From positions 1 to 23,902 of the forward strand of contig USPK01000023.1 in NCBI GenBank assembly GCA_900556465.1: a DNA stretch of 23,902 nt, given 5' to 3'. The notes under the pieces were generated by a model. It was given only the letters and a program-made list of their open reading frames with translations, searched no databases and was not told the origin of the DNA. The position numbers were made by a program, and so were the translations under genes. Of this stretch, positions 1 through 8,235 are shown in pieces (within the stretch, counting starts at the first letter, position 1; the number at the start of each line of letters is the position of its first letter). Origin of the DNA: an uncultured Prevotella sp. Its GTDB lineage: Bacteria; Bacteroidota; Bacteroidia; Bacteroidales; Bacteroidaceae.

Positions 1-181
1 ACGCTGGCGCTCGAAGGCGGCGCGCTGCCGCGACAGGGCGGACCGCAGCGAGTCGAAGGCCGGACGCTGGCGCTCGAAGGCGGCGCGCTGCCGCGACAGG
101 GCGGACCGCAGCGAGTCGAAGGCCGGACGCTGGCGCTCGAAGGCGGCGCGCTGCCGCGACAGGGCGGACCGCAGCGAGTCG
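1..181. repeat. 63-bp perfect tandem repeat, about 2.9 copies visible
   Basis: Copies start at 1, 64 and 127. The first two are identical over 63 bp and the third matches for 55 bp, to 181. The period is 21 codons, so gain or loss of copies keeps the minus-strand reading frame. The array may continue left of the window. Confidence 0.95.
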
Positions 182-315
182 GGGGACACGCTGTCGGCCG
201 CTGGGAGGACAGCACATGGAGCGGTGGCGGCGGACGTCCGCGCCAATGCCCGAGACGGGAGGGTCAGGAGGACTGCCATGCCGGTAAGGGCAAGTGTGAC
301 GAGAATACGTTTCAT
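1..315 (-). CDS. Secreted protein with 21-residue tandem repeats (partial, 3' end outside the window)
   Basis: I read this frame directly from the minus strand. It opens with ATG at 315 and has no stop before position 1. Residues 1-25 form a clear signal peptide (MKRILVT, then a hydrophobic run ending in SRALA), so the product is probably exported. After a short Ala/Ser/Pro linker, from about residue 46, come repeats of three heptads: DSLRSAL, SRQRAAF, ERQRPAF. At least two complete copies and one partial copy are visible and they are identical at DNA level. Each heptad ends in Ala plus Leu or Phe, and Arg/Gln/Glu are abundant, so an amphipathic helical or coiled-coil rod is plausible. A TATATTTG -7 box lies 53 bp upstream of the start. 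I do not recognise the family and give no function. The copy number cannot be known from this window. Confidence 0.72.
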   Translation of the reverse strand, partial: MKRILVTLALTGMAVLLTLPSRALARTSAATAPCAVLPAADSVSPDSLRSALSRQRAAFERQRPAFDSLRSALSRQRAAFERQRPAFDSLRSALSRQRAAFERQR

Positions 316-367
316 AAACTTGATATTTTAATGATGTAACTTCTCAGACCAATAGGTAATGTTTTGG

Positions 368-375
368 CAAATATA
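368..375 (-). promoter_or_regulatory. Bacteroidales-type -7 box of the repeat protein gene
   Basis: The minus strand reads TATATTTG, an exact TAnnTTTG match, 53 bp upstream of the ATG at 315, giving a leader of about 45 nt. No convincing TTTG -33 box is seen at 19-20 nt. Confidence 0.6.
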
Positions 376-476
376 GACATTCCCTGCTTGACAGATGTTT
401 TTCTTAACCTATTTAACACGCGTTCCGGTCTACGCCGCGCGCGCCGCGCAGAATCTCCGACCGGCTACAGACGCGA

Positions 477-509
477 AGTCCCCGCTGCGGACTTGCCGCA
501 GCGGGGACT
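477..509 (-). terminator. Terminator hairpin downstream of frdB
   Basis: There is a perfect 14-bp inverted repeat (477-490 with 496-509, arm AGTCCCCGCTGCGG) with a 5-nt loop, about 47 nt past the frdB stop. No long U tract follows on the minus strand. Its position and strength fit the end of the frdCAB transcript. Confidence 0.65.
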
Positions 510-555
510 CTCACACATATAGTGGCCTTTTCAGGCGATATTAGCCGATAGTCGG

Positions 556-1314
556 TCAGTCGTGCATCTTGGCCTTGATGAACTCGCGGTTGAGGCGGGC
601 AATGTTGGACACCGTCTCGTTCTTGGGGCAGACGGCCTCGCAAGCTCGCGTGTTGGTACAGTTACCGAAGCCGAGCTCGTCCATCTTAGCGACCATGGCC
701 TTGGCACGGCGGGCAGCCTCGGGACGGCCTTGCGGCAGAAGTGCGAGCTGGCTCACCTTGGAGCTGACGAAAAGCATGGCGGAACCGTTCTTGCAGGCAG
801 CAACGCAGGCGCCGCAGCCAATGCAGGTGGCGCAGTCCATAGCCTCGTCGGCGTTTTCCTTCGGGATGAGGATGTTATTGGCATCCTGCGGCGCGCCGGT
901 GCGGACGCTGATGTAGCCACCGGCAGCCTGAATCTTGTCGAAGGCGGAGCGGTCTACCATACAGTCCTTAATGACGGGGAATGCGGCGGAGCGCCAGGGC
1001 TCTACGGTGATGACGTCGCCGTCGTGGAAACGACGCATGTAGAGCTGGCAGGTGGTGGCGCCACGTTCGGTCTTGCCGTGGGGCGTACCGTTAATATAGA
1101 GCGAGCACATGCCGCAGATGCCTTCGCGGCAGTCGTGGTCGAAGACGAACGGCTCCTTGCCTTCCTCGATGAGGAGCTCGTTGAGGATGTCCAGCATCTC
1201 GAGGAACGAGGTGTCGTCGGGGATGTTCTCCATGTGGCGCTCCTCGAAGTGACCGGCGTCCTTGGGCCCGTTCTGCTTCCAATACTTCAGAGTGAAACTA
1301 ATATTCTTTGCCAT
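556..1314 (-). CDS. frdB: Fumarate reductase / succinate dehydrogenase iron-sulfur subunit
   Basis: This 252-aa subunit carries electrons between the haem b membrane anchor and the flavoprotein. The N-terminal ferredoxin-like domain has the [2Fe-2S] ligands C62, C67, C70 and C89. The C-terminal domain has C164, C167, C170 and C229 for the [4Fe-4S] cluster, and C174, C219 and C225 for the [3Fe-4S] cluster, assigned by comparison with E. coli FrdB. An extra Cys at 161 precedes the CIGCGAC motif. It is the last gene of frdCAB, 31 bp after frdA, and a hairpin follows. In Bacteroides the enzyme runs mainly as a fumarate reductase in the succinate pathway. From sequence alone the direction cannot be told, so sdhB is an equally valid name. 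Confidence 0.96.
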   Translation of the reverse strand: MAKNISFTLKYWKQNGPKDAGHFEERHMENIPDDTSFLEMLDILNELLIEEGKEPFVFDHDCREGICGMCSLYINGTPHGKTERGATTCQLYMRRFHDGDVITVEPWRSAAFPVIKDCMVDRSAFDKIQAAGGYISVRTGAPQDANNILIPKENADEAMDCATCIGCGACVAACKNGSAMLFVSSKVSQLALLPQGRPEAARRAKAMVAKMDELGFGNCTNTRACEAVCPKNETVSNIARLNREFIKAKMHD

Positions 1315-1345
1315 TTTGGTAATGCTTTTGGAATTCTACTACGGG

Positions 1346-3286
1346 TTAGTTCTTATAGTTGCGGGTCTTGACCTCGATAGCCTCGTACTTGAGGGGCTCC
1401 GTGTACTTGACCGGTGCCTTGCCTTCTCCCTGGTATTCCCAGCAGCTGACGTAGAAGCAGTTCACGTCGTCGCGTTTGGCCTCGCCGTCCTCCGTCTGAT
1501 ATTCCACGCGGAAGTGTCCGCCGCAGCTCTCGTTGCGGTTCAGGGCATCGTAGGCAATGAGCTGGCCCATTGTGATAAAGTCGTTCAGACGTATGGCCTT
1601 GTCGAGCTCGACGTTGACGCCTTCGAGCTTCGGGATGAAGAGGTTCGTCTCGAACTCCTTGCGGATGTCCTTGAGCTTGGCCAATGCCGTTTCCAACCCT
1701 TCCTTGGAACGGGCCATGCCGACGTATTCCCACATGACGTGACCCAGCTCCTTGTGGATGCTGTCTACGGAACGCTTGCCGTTGATGTTCATGAAGTGGT
1801 CGATACGGGCCTGCACGCTCTTCTCGGTCTCGACGAACTCGGGAAGGTCGGTGGAGAAGCGGGGAACGGTGATCTGGTCGCTGAGATAGTTCTGGATGGT
1901 ATAAGGAAGTACGAAGTATCCGTCGGCCAAGCCCTGCATGAGCGCAGAAGCACCGAGGCGGTTGGCGCCGTGGTCGGAGAAGTTGCACTCACCGATGGCG
2001 AAGAGGCCCGGAATATTCGTAGAGAGTTCGTAGTCTACCCACAGGCCGCCCATCGTATAGTGGATGGCCGGGTAAATCATCATCGGGTTGTCGTAAGGAG
2101 ACTCGTCGGTGATTTCCTCGTACATGTCGAAGAGGTTGCCGTAGCGGGCTTCGACAACATCACGGCCCAGGCGCTCGATGGCCTCGGAGAAGTCGAGGAA
2201 CACGGCAAGGCCGGTGCTGTTGACACCGAAGCCCTTATCGCAGCGCTCCTTGGCGGCACGGCTGGCAACGTCGCGGGGCACGAGGTTACCGAAGGCCGGG
2301 TAGCGGCGCTCCAGGTAGTAGTCGCGGTCTTCCTCGGGAATGTCGCGGCCCTTAATCTCGCCGCGCTGCAGCTTCTGGGCGTCCTCCAGCTTCTTGGGCA
2401 CCCAGATACGGCCGTCGTTACGCAACGACTCGGACATCAGCGTCAGCTTGGACTGCTTGTCGCCGTGAACCGGGATACAGGTGGGGTGAATCTGAACAAA
2501 GGCGGGGTTGGCAAAGTAAGCGCCCTTGCGATAAGCGGCGATAGCGGCCGTACAGTTGCAGCCCATTGCGTTTGTGGAGAGGAAGTAGGTATTGCCGTAG
2601 CCACCCGTAGCCAGCACGACAGCGTGAGCGGCGAAGCGCTCCAGCTTGCCGGTGACGAGGTTGCGGGCGATAATGCCGCGGGCACGTCCGTCTATAATAA
2701 CGATGTCCTGCATCTCGTAGCGGCAGTAGAGCTTTACGGTTCCGGCGTGCACCTGGCGCATCAGGGCCGAGTAGGCACCGAGCAGCAGCTGCTGGCCCGT
2801 CTGGCCTTTGGCGTAGAACGTACGGCTCACCTGCACGCCGCCGAAGGAGCGGTTGGCCAACAGGCCGCCGTACTCGCGGGCAAAGGGAACGCCCTGGGCA
2901 ACGCACTGGTCGATGATGTTGGCACTGACCTCAGCCAGACGATAAACGTTGGCCTCGCGAGCACGATAGTCGCCACCCTTCACAGTGTCATAGAACAGAC
3001 GATACACGGAGTCACCGTCGTTCTGGTAGTTCTTGGCTGCGTTGATACCGCCCTGGGCTGCGATGGAGTGAGCGCGGCGGGGCGAATCCTGGATACAGAA
3101 ATTGAAGACCTTGAAACCCATCTCGCCAAGAGAGGCTGCGGCGCTGGCGCCAGCCAGACCGGTGCCGACGACAATAATGTCGAGCTTGCGCTTGTTGGCC
3201 GGGTTCACCAATTTCTGATGTGCTTTATAATTGGTCCACTTCTGGGAAATAGGACCCTCGGGAATTTTGGAATCTATGTTTGCCAT
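1346..3286 (-). CDS. frdA: Fumarate reductase / succinate dehydrogenase flavoprotein subunit
   Basis: This 646-aa catalytic subunit interconverts fumarate and succinate on the cytoplasmic face of the membrane. The FAD-binding GTGLAG is at 41-46. The RAHSIAAQGG motif holds H73, the expected site of covalent FAD attachment. Probable active-site residues by family comparison are H267 (IHPT), R338 (PRDVASR, the proton-shuttle Arg), H409 (AIHYTMGG) and R443 (GANRLG). The C-terminal 100 residues form the usual helical and capping region, and the length is typical of the B-type (Wolinella/Bacteroides) group. The start ATG at 3286 lies 37 bp after frdC and the stop lies 31 bp before frdB, so the three genes are almost certainly cotranscribed. 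Long open frames on the opposite strand are shadows of this gene. Confidence 0.97.
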   Translation of the reverse strand: MANIDSKIPEGPISQKWTNYKAHQKLVNPANKRKLDIIVVGTGLAGASAAASLGEMGFKVFNFCIQDSPRRAHSIAAQGGINAAKNYQNDGDSVYRLFYDTVKGGDYRAREANVYRLAEVSANIIDQCVAQGVPFAREYGGLLANRSFGGVQVSRTFYAKGQTGQQLLLGAYSALMRQVHAGTVKLYCRYEMQDIVIIDGRARGIIARNLVTGKLERFAAHAVVLATGGYGNTYFLSTNAMGCNCTAAIAAYRKGAYFANPAFVQIHPTCIPVHGDKQSKLTLMSESLRNDGRIWVPKKLEDAQKLQRGEIKGRDIPEEDRDYYLERRYPAFGNLVPRDVASRAAKERCDKGFGVNSTGLAVFLDFSEAIERLGRDVVEARYGNLFDMYEEITDESPYDNPMMIYPAIHYTMGGLWVDYELSTNIPGLFAIGECNFSDHGANRLGASALMQGLADGYFVLPYTIQNYLSDQITVPRFSTDLPEFVETEKSVQARIDHFMNINGKRSVDSIHKELGHVMWEYVGMARSKEGLETALAKLKDIRKEFETNLFIPKLEGVNVELDKAIRLNDFITMGQLIAYDALNRNESCGGHFRVEYQTEDGEAKRDDVNCFYVSCWEYQGEGKAPVKYTEPLKYEAIEVKTRNYKN

Positions 3287-3323
3287 GACGGTTTTGTTTT
3301 AAGGATTAATGAGGCCCGAAAGC

Positions 3324-4043
3324 TTACAGGGAATAACAGCCGCTGCCTGCGACGCAGCCGCCGCAGAAGCAGTAATAGAGGGCAACCACTACGAAGATGA
3401 GCATCAGGACCGTGACGTAGACCATGCCAATCTTCTTCCAGCGGTTGAACCAAATCTTGTTGTTCAGACCGAGCGTCTGGAACGCGCTCCAGAAACCGTG
3501 CGTCAGGTGGAACCAGACAGCGATGAACCACACGATGTAGAGCACCGTGAATACGGGCTGAGAGAAGGTGTAAGCCATGATACCGGCACCATCCGTCGGA
3601 TCATAGATTTTTCCGCCCAGGGTTACTTCTGCGGCGTGGCCTTGCAGGATTTCGGCAAACATCATGTTATACCAGAAATTGTAAAGGTGGAGCAGCAGAC
3701 CGAGCACTACGATAAGGCCGAGCACGAACATGTTCTGCGAGGCCCACTCTACCGTCGCGGGCTTCGAGGTGACGGCGTAGCGGTTGTTGCCACGGGCCGT
3801 GCGGTTCTGTAACGTCAGGATGATGGCGTAGACGAAGTGAACCACAACGAGCGCAGCCAGGATGACGGTTGCGAGCACGGCGTACCAGTTAGCGCCAAGC
3901 GCCGCGCAGACCGTGTTATAGGCATCCGCGGAGAACAGGGCCACCAAGTTCATGCAGGCATGAAAGGTCAGGAACAGGATCAGTGCAATGCCCGTCACAG
4001 ACATTATCACCTTCCGTCCGATAGATGAATTAGTTAACCACAT
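3324..4043 (-). CDS. frdC: Fumarate reductase / succinate dehydrogenase cytochrome b subunit
   Basis: This 239-aa membrane anchor of the B-type complex binds two haems b and oxidises menaquinol (or reduces menaquinone). Five hydrophobic segments are visible, at about 12-37, 53-78, 103-127, 160-182 and 205-225. Histidines at 28, 69, 119 and 179/182 lie in or next to them and match the four haem ligands known in Wolinella FrdC. It is the first gene of the operon, and a two-box promoter ends about 85 bp upstream. An oddity is the C-terminus, which is Cys- and Gly-rich after the last helix (Cys at 225, 227, 230 and 236); its role is unknown. The start at 4043 (MWLTNSSIGRK) gives the N-terminus expected for the family. 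Confidence 0.95.
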   Translation of the reverse strand: MWLTNSSIGRKVIMSVTGIALILFLTFHACMNLVALFSADAYNTVCAALGANWYAVLATVILAALVVVHFVYAIILTLQNRTARGNNRYAVTSKPATVEWASQNMFVLGLIVVLGLLLHLYNFWYNMMFAEILQGHAAEVTLGGKIYDPTDGAGIMAYTFSQPVFTVLYIVWFIAVWFHLTHGFWSAFQTLGLNNKIWFNRWKKIGMVYVTVLMLIFVVVALYYCFCGGCVAGSGCYSL

Positions 4044-4128
4044 AAAAGTTAGAATTAAGTTGATATTTAATAAATTGTTTTCCCATTCCTGCCGAGTATC
4101 CCGTGCGACTGGGGTCCATTTTACCCTG

Positions 4129-4159
4129 CAAAATTAAGGCATTTATCGGGTACTGCAAA
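4129..4159 (-). promoter_or_regulatory. Promoter of frdCAB
   Basis: The minus strand carries TTTG (4156-4159), a 19-nt spacer and TAATTTTG (4129-4136), matching the Bacteroidales -33/-7 consensus. Predicted transcription starts near 4122-4125, giving a leader of about 80 nt before frdC. Confidence 0.8.
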
Positions 4160-4219
4160 ATAAAGTTAGAAAAAAGTCGAGAGCGCGGCGGAGAGGGCGC
4201 TGAGCGACGGGGAGCGGCC

Positions 4220-4268
4220 CGAAAATCCGCGGGCTACGGGGCGTTTTCCGCGGGCTACGGCCCGCGTC
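4220..4268. repeat. Degenerate 21-bp repeat pair downstream of pdxB
   Basis: The 13-mer CCGCGGGCTACGG occurs at 4227-4239 and again at 4248-4260, exactly 21 bp apart. The second copy forms a 7-bp stem (4249-4255 with 4260-4266) whose plus-strand loop is C(TACG)G, a UNCG-type tetraloop. Period, base composition and the CCCGTA core on the minus strand resemble the 21-bp arrays at 9928-9990 and 16991-17137, so this may be a decayed member. The rest of the 4044-4296 gap holds only the frdC leader and promoter. No T-rich pdxB terminator was seen. Confidence 0.6.
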
Positions 4269-4296
4269 TGCCGGCCCGGAGGGCGGGGCGTGCGCC

Positions 4297-5382
4297 TCAG
4301 TCGGCCGTCTCCCGGCGCAGGGGATAGTTCCCCCGCAGCTGCTCGAAGGTTTCCGGTTGTGCCCGGAGCGCGTCGCTGTCCCGGCGCGGGTCGTAGAGCC
4401 GCAGGCACTCGGCCTCGGCGGGCGTACAGCCGGCCGGCGCGGCGGCCCGGGGATTGTAGCGGAACCCTGCCGGCAACTGCGGCGGACGTATGTCGAACGA
4501 CAGCGGCCTGCCGAAATGGGCCGCCACGGCCTCGAGGGCCATCCGCGTCCCGTTGGCCTTCCCGTCGGCCGAATATCCCGCGATGTGGGGCGTGGCGAGG
4601 TAGGCCTTATATAATAAGGTGTGGTCGATGTCGGGTTCATGCTCCCACGTGTCGATGACGGCCGCTCCCACGCGGCCCTCGGACAGCGCCTCGAGCAAGG
4701 CGCCGGTGTCGACCACCTCGCCGCGGCTGGCGTTGATCAGCACGCAGCGGCGGCGCAAGGCCCGGAAGAAGTCCGTCCCGGCCAGGTAGAACGTCGCGTG
4801 CGGCCCTGTGCGGACGAGCGGCGTGTGGAAGGTGACGACGTCGGCCTCGCGGGCGATGTCGGCCAGCGTGGCCGTGCAGTCGCGGGCCGGGCATGCCGCC
4901 TCCACGGCCGGCGGCATGGGCATGGCCCCTTCGTGGCGGGGCGGGTCGCACAGGAGCAGTTCGCAGCCCCAGAGGCGCAACTCGTCGGCCACCCGGCTGC
5001 CCACGTGGCCCACGCCGACCACGCCCACACGGCAGCCGCGCAAGCGCAAGCGCCCCTCGGCCTGCAGGAGGAGCAGGCTGTTGCGCACGTACTGCGCCAC
5101 GCTGGCGGCGTTGCAGCCCGGGCAGTTGGCCCAGCCGATGCCGGCCTCGCGCAGGTAGGCCGTATCGAGGTGGTCGAAACCGATAGTCGCCGTCGCGATG
5201 AAGCGAACGCGGCTGCCTTCGAGCAGGGCGCGGTCGCAGCGCGTCCGTGTCCGGACAATCAGCGCGTCGGCCTCGCGCACATCGGCGGCCGTTATGGCGG
5301 CGCCGGGCAGATAGGTCACCGTGCCGAGCCGTTCGGCCCAACCGCGGATAAACGGAATCTTGTCGTCAATCACCAGTCGCAT
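4297..5382 (-). CDS. pdxB: Erythronate-4-phosphate dehydrogenase
   Basis: This 361-aa NAD-dependent 2-hydroxyacid dehydrogenase oxidises 4-phosphoerythronate in the DXP-dependent route to pyridoxal phosphate. The Rossmann motif GVGHVG is at 123-128 with the cofactor-ribose Asp at 146 (CDPP). The catalytic triad is R220 (NASRGE), E249 (WEHEP) and H266 (TPHIAGYS). The N-terminus MRLVIDDKIPFI and the PdxB-type C-terminal dimerisation region separate it from SerA-like relatives. It is the last gene of the minus-strand cluster, 19 bp after the DUF3108 gene. Its presence there looks conserved in Bacteroidales but has no obvious metabolic link to its neighbours. Confidence 0.93.
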   Translation of the reverse strand: MRLVIDDKIPFIRGWAERLGTVTYLPGAAITAADVREADALIVRTRTRCDRALLEGSRVRFIATATIGFDHLDTAYLREAGIGWANCPGCNAASVAQYVRNSLLLLQAEGRLRLRGCRVGVVGVGHVGSRVADELRLWGCELLLCDPPRHEGAMPMPPAVEAACPARDCTATLADIAREADVVTFHTPLVRTGPHATFYLAGTDFFRALRRRCVLINASRGEVVDTGALLEALSEGRVGAAVIDTWEHEPDIDHTLLYKAYLATPHIAGYSADGKANGTRMALEAVAAHFGRPLSFDIRPPQLPAGFRYNPRAAAPAGCTPAEAECLRLYDPRRDSDALRAQPETFEQLRGNYPLRRETAD

Positions 5383-5401
5383 GTCGCCTTGCCCTGTCGG
5401 A

Positions 5402-6235
5402 TTATTTCAACTTCGCCGTCTGCGGATTGCGCAGCCCGGTCGCCCCGCGCAGGAAAGCCTTGGCCGAGCCAAAGTTCAGGTACATGTCGAGCCGCACCGG
5501 CAGGTGGTTCTTGTCGTCCGTGATGTAGAACGTCACTACCTCTTCCTCCTTGCCCGTCTTCTTGTTCTTCTCCACATAGGAGAACACGAGGCAGCGGTAC
5601 TCCGTGTCCGAGTCCTCCACCTTGAAGTTCTCCTTCCCGCGGTAAATAATGGACTGCCACTCGTAGTTATGTCCGTCGGCCATGAGGAAGGCAATGCGGT
5701 GGCCCACCTTATAGTCCGTCGGGTCGAACGAACGGGCGCGGAGCAGCATGCTTATCATGTCGTAGGCGCAATAGGCGCTCGTGTGCGTGCTCACCTGGGG
5801 CTCCTCGTTGTTTTTCTGGTAGCGCATTTTCACCATGCTTTTTCCGTTGGGGTAGGAGTACCACACCTCGTTGCGGCGGTAGGTCTTCCCCTCCAGGGCC
5901 CCCTTCCTATAATATAAGGGAGAGAGATTCGTGTGACAGTAAGCCAGCAGCGTGTCGCGCATCACGAAGAAGCGGTCCGCCTTCTTCGAGCCGCGGGTGA
6001 TGAGATACGTGCGGAAGGCGGGATGTCCCTGGTAGGTCGTCATGGTCGTATTCATCGAGGCCGTCCCCACCTTGATCCAGACAAACTTCCAGTTGAAGTA
6101 GAGGTCGTACATCAGCGTCTCGCCACTCTTGAAGGCCGTATTGGGCGAAGCGCACTGCGCCCCGACCGTCGCCGGCACGCCCCAGGCCAGGAGCCAGCAG
6201 GCCGTCAGTAAGAGAAAGAGTCTTTTCATATCCAC
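5402..6235 (-). CDS. DUF3108 secreted/periplasmic protein
   Basis: This 277-aa protein has a signal peptide (hydrophobic run at about 5-20, likely cleavage after VGA at 26). The mature part starts with a GETLMYDLYFNWKFVWIKVG pattern typical of DUF3108, followed by a beta-rich body with many Tyr and Trp residues. It ends with the DDKNHLPVRLDMYLNFGSAKAFL stretch seen in this family, written here only as a landmark in pieces: NHLPVRLDM and GSAKAFL. DUF3108 proteins are predicted periplasmic beta structures of unknown function. A second in-frame ATG at 6229 (MKRLFLLL) is an equally good start. It lies 28 bp after the lipoprotein gene and 19 bp before pdxB, so it is cotranscribed. No enzymatic motif was seen. 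Confidence 0.85.
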   Translation of the reverse strand: MDMKRLFLLLTACWLLAWGVPATVGAQCASPNTAFKSGETLMYDLYFNWKFVWIKVGTASMNTTMTTYQGHPAFRTYLITRGSKKADRFFVMRDTLLAYCHTNLSPLYYRKGALEGKTYRRNEVWYSYPNGKSMVKMRYQKNNEEPQVSTHTSAYCAYDMISMLLRARSFDPTDYKVGHRIAFLMADGHNYEWQSIIYRGKENFKVEDSDTEYRCLVFSYVEKNKKTGKEEEVVTFYITDDKNHLPVRLDMYLNFGSAKAFLRGATGLRNPQTAKLK

Positions 6236-6263
6236 ATTATGCTAAAAGGTTACAGGCCCCGGT

Positions 6264-8198
6264 TCATCGCCGCCGCTCCAGTTCGCGCTCGGCGTTGCGG
6301 CTGCGGGCCGACTTCTTGGTTTCCGTCTTTTGTTTGACGAGCTCGCTCGGTTTCTGCCGCGTCAGGGGCAGTTCGTCCACGCGCCAGGTCTGCTCGAAAT
6401 CCCAATTGGCGCGGATCTCCAGCTTCACGGGGAAGTAGAACACTTCCTCGGGCATGGTGCTGGTGGCATATACGCCCGGGTCCCACTGCCCGTTGCCGTT
6501 GCGGTCGTAGAAGAGGCGCAGGTAGTAGCCGCCCGGCTGCACGTAGAAGAAGTCCACCCGTCCGTCGCGGGCCGGCAGCTGGCGTTCCACCTTCGTGTCG
6601 GAGCTGAGCAGCTGGACCACGGCCGTGGTGTCCGCCCCCGGCAGGGTGAGGAAGAGCGACCCGAAGTCCTCCTCCTTAGCTATGCCGAAGTCCACCTCGA
6701 GCTTTTTGTTGATGTTGCCGGACAGTCCCGTGACGGCTGCCGAGTCAATGCGCAACTTGTAGTTCTGCCCGAAGCGCCACTCGCCCAGCATCGTGAATTC
6801 CGTCAGCTTGGTCCCGTTGCTCACCAGCTCGTAGGGCGCCTCCGTCTCCACGCTGTCCACGCGCAACAGCAGGTGGACGCCCGCCGTGTCCAGTCGTGCT
6901 ATGGGTTCGCCCAACTGGATGAGCACGTTCTGATTGGGCGCCATGGAGCGGTTCGTCGGCACCGTAATCCGCAGATAGTCGCGCGGCGGCGTCTCGTCGG
7001 AGTAGTCGCCGCGCTTGTGCCTTCGTTCGCGCTTCTTCTCCCACTTCTCGAGCTCCTCGGCCTTTTGCTTCAGCCGCCGGGCCATGGTCTGGCGCGGCGT
7101 CAGCTGGAGCGTGTCGGAGCGCATCACGTTGTGTCCCAGCGAATCGTCGTACGCGTCGTAGCGGTAAACCATGCGGAGCGTGTCGACTACGGGAATCGAC
7201 GTGTCGCGCAGCCAGTAGGTGATGGTGTCGTTGCCCGCCGAGCGCTCCTCGAGCAGCAGGCTGTCGGCGTTGAAGTTCAGCCCTTCCACCTCGGGGACGC
7301 GGGCCGACGGGGCGGTGAAGTAGACGCGGAACCACTCCGGGACGGTGCGCTCCGTCTTGAGAAAATAGCGCCGCGTGTCCTTCTCGTTGAAGGCCAGCAG
7401 CACCACGTCGTCCGGCAGATAGTGCGTGTAGGGTATCGTATAGATGGTGTCGTAACGGATGGTGTCGCGCCAGAGCGTGTCGTAGCGCACGTCGGGGAAG
7501 GACGAGGTCGTGATGGGCTCGTGCATAAAGGCCATCATCTCTCCGCGGCTCACCTTGAAGTCGTTGTCCATGTCGCGCAGGGCGTAGACGCGGTACGAGC
7601 CCGGCGCCACGCCTTTGATGGAGAAGCGGCCGCGGCTGTCGGTGCGTGCCACGCGGTCGAAGGGCTTCGTCGCGAAGGCCGAGTCGGCCAGGTCGGCATG
7701 CAGGCCCACGAGGATGCCCTGGATGGGCTCCAGGTTGTCGGCCTGGAGCACGTTGCCCGCCACTTCCATCGTGTCGAGCGTCTCGCCGGTCGAGAAGTAA
7801 TAGGTGAAGTTGCCCAGCGGATTGCCCTCCGTGGCGTCCTCTATGGCGTCGGAGAAGTCGATGGTATAGGTCGTGTTCTCGCGCATCGTGTCGAGCAGCT
7901 CCACCGTAACACGGCGGCCGGAGATGCGTATGTTGGGCACCTCGACCTGAGGGGGCGAGACGACGACCTTCTCCGAAGCGTTCTGTACGCGTATGAGTTC
8001 GTCGAACTGTATGGTGACGCGGTGGGCGTCGCTCGAGCGCGTGCCCAGCGCCGGCGACATGCCCACGATGTGGGGCGGCGTCTCGTCGTAGGGGCCGCCG
8101 TCGGGGCCCGTGCCGGGATTGGCACAGGCGGCCGCCAGCAACGCCACGAAGAGCAGCAGTGCGGGCCGACGCAAAAGGTTTCGCAGGAATTTCAGCAT
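6264..8198 (-). CDS. Lipoprotein with N-terminal Ig-like (Big_5/SbsA type) domain
   Basis: This 644-aa product has a lipobox ending in LAAAC with C25 as the lipidation site, so it is likely anchored in a membrane, probably the outer membrane. Residues 37-135 (DETPPHIVGMSPALGTR onward) match the bacterial Ig-like domain common in Bacteroidetes. Residues 145-215 look like a carboxypeptidase-regulatory/CNA-like beta domain (GRFSIKGVAPGSYRVYALRD). Residues 375-400 are a charged helix, then come further beta domains. An acidic loop DRNGNGQWDPG near 580-590 resembles a calcium-binding loop. The C-terminal 30 residues are Lys/Arg-rich. The function is unknown; a surface scaffold or adhesion role is only a guess. 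It sits between the GH3-family gene (37 bp upstream) and the DUF3108 gene. Confidence 0.85.
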   Translation of the reverse strand: MLKFLRNLLRRPALLLFVALLAAACANPGTGPDGGPYDETPPHIVGMSPALGTRSSDAHRVTIQFDELIRVQNASEKVVVSPPQVEVPNIRISGRRVTVELLDTMRENTTYTIDFSDAIEDATEGNPLGNFTYYFSTGETLDTMEVAGNVLQADNLEPIQGILVGLHADLADSAFATKPFDRVARTDSRGRFSIKGVAPGSYRVYALRDMDNDFKVSRGEMMAFMHEPITTSSFPDVRYDTLWRDTIRYDTIYTIPYTHYLPDDVVLLAFNEKDTRRYFLKTERTVPEWFRVYFTAPSARVPEVEGLNFNADSLLLEERSAGNDTITYWLRDTSIPVVDTLRMVYRYDAYDDSLGHNVMRSDTLQLTPRQTMARRLKQKAEELEKWEKKRERRHKRGDYSDETPPRDYLRITVPTNRSMAPNQNVLIQLGEPIARLDTAGVHLLLRVDSVETEAPYELVSNGTKLTEFTMLGEWRFGQNYKLRIDSAAVTGLSGNINKKLEVDFGIAKEEDFGSLFLTLPGADTTAVVQLLSSDTKVERQLPARDGRVDFFYVQPGGYYLRLFYDRNGNGQWDPGVYATSTMPEEVFYFPVKLEIRANWDFEQTWRVDELPLTRQKPSELVKQKTETKKSARSRNAERELERRR

Positions 8199-8235
8199 GG
8201 TTCGGTTACGTTTTCTTCGGGAACAGGGGCCCGCG

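Noticed and set aside
1..181. CRISPR array
   Set aside because: The repeats are contiguous 63-bp units with no spacers and lie in a coding frame.
1262..3400. A 712-codon plus-strand open frame opposite frdA
   Set aside because: It is an antisense shadow of a GC-rich, clearly identified gene and has no recognisable domains.
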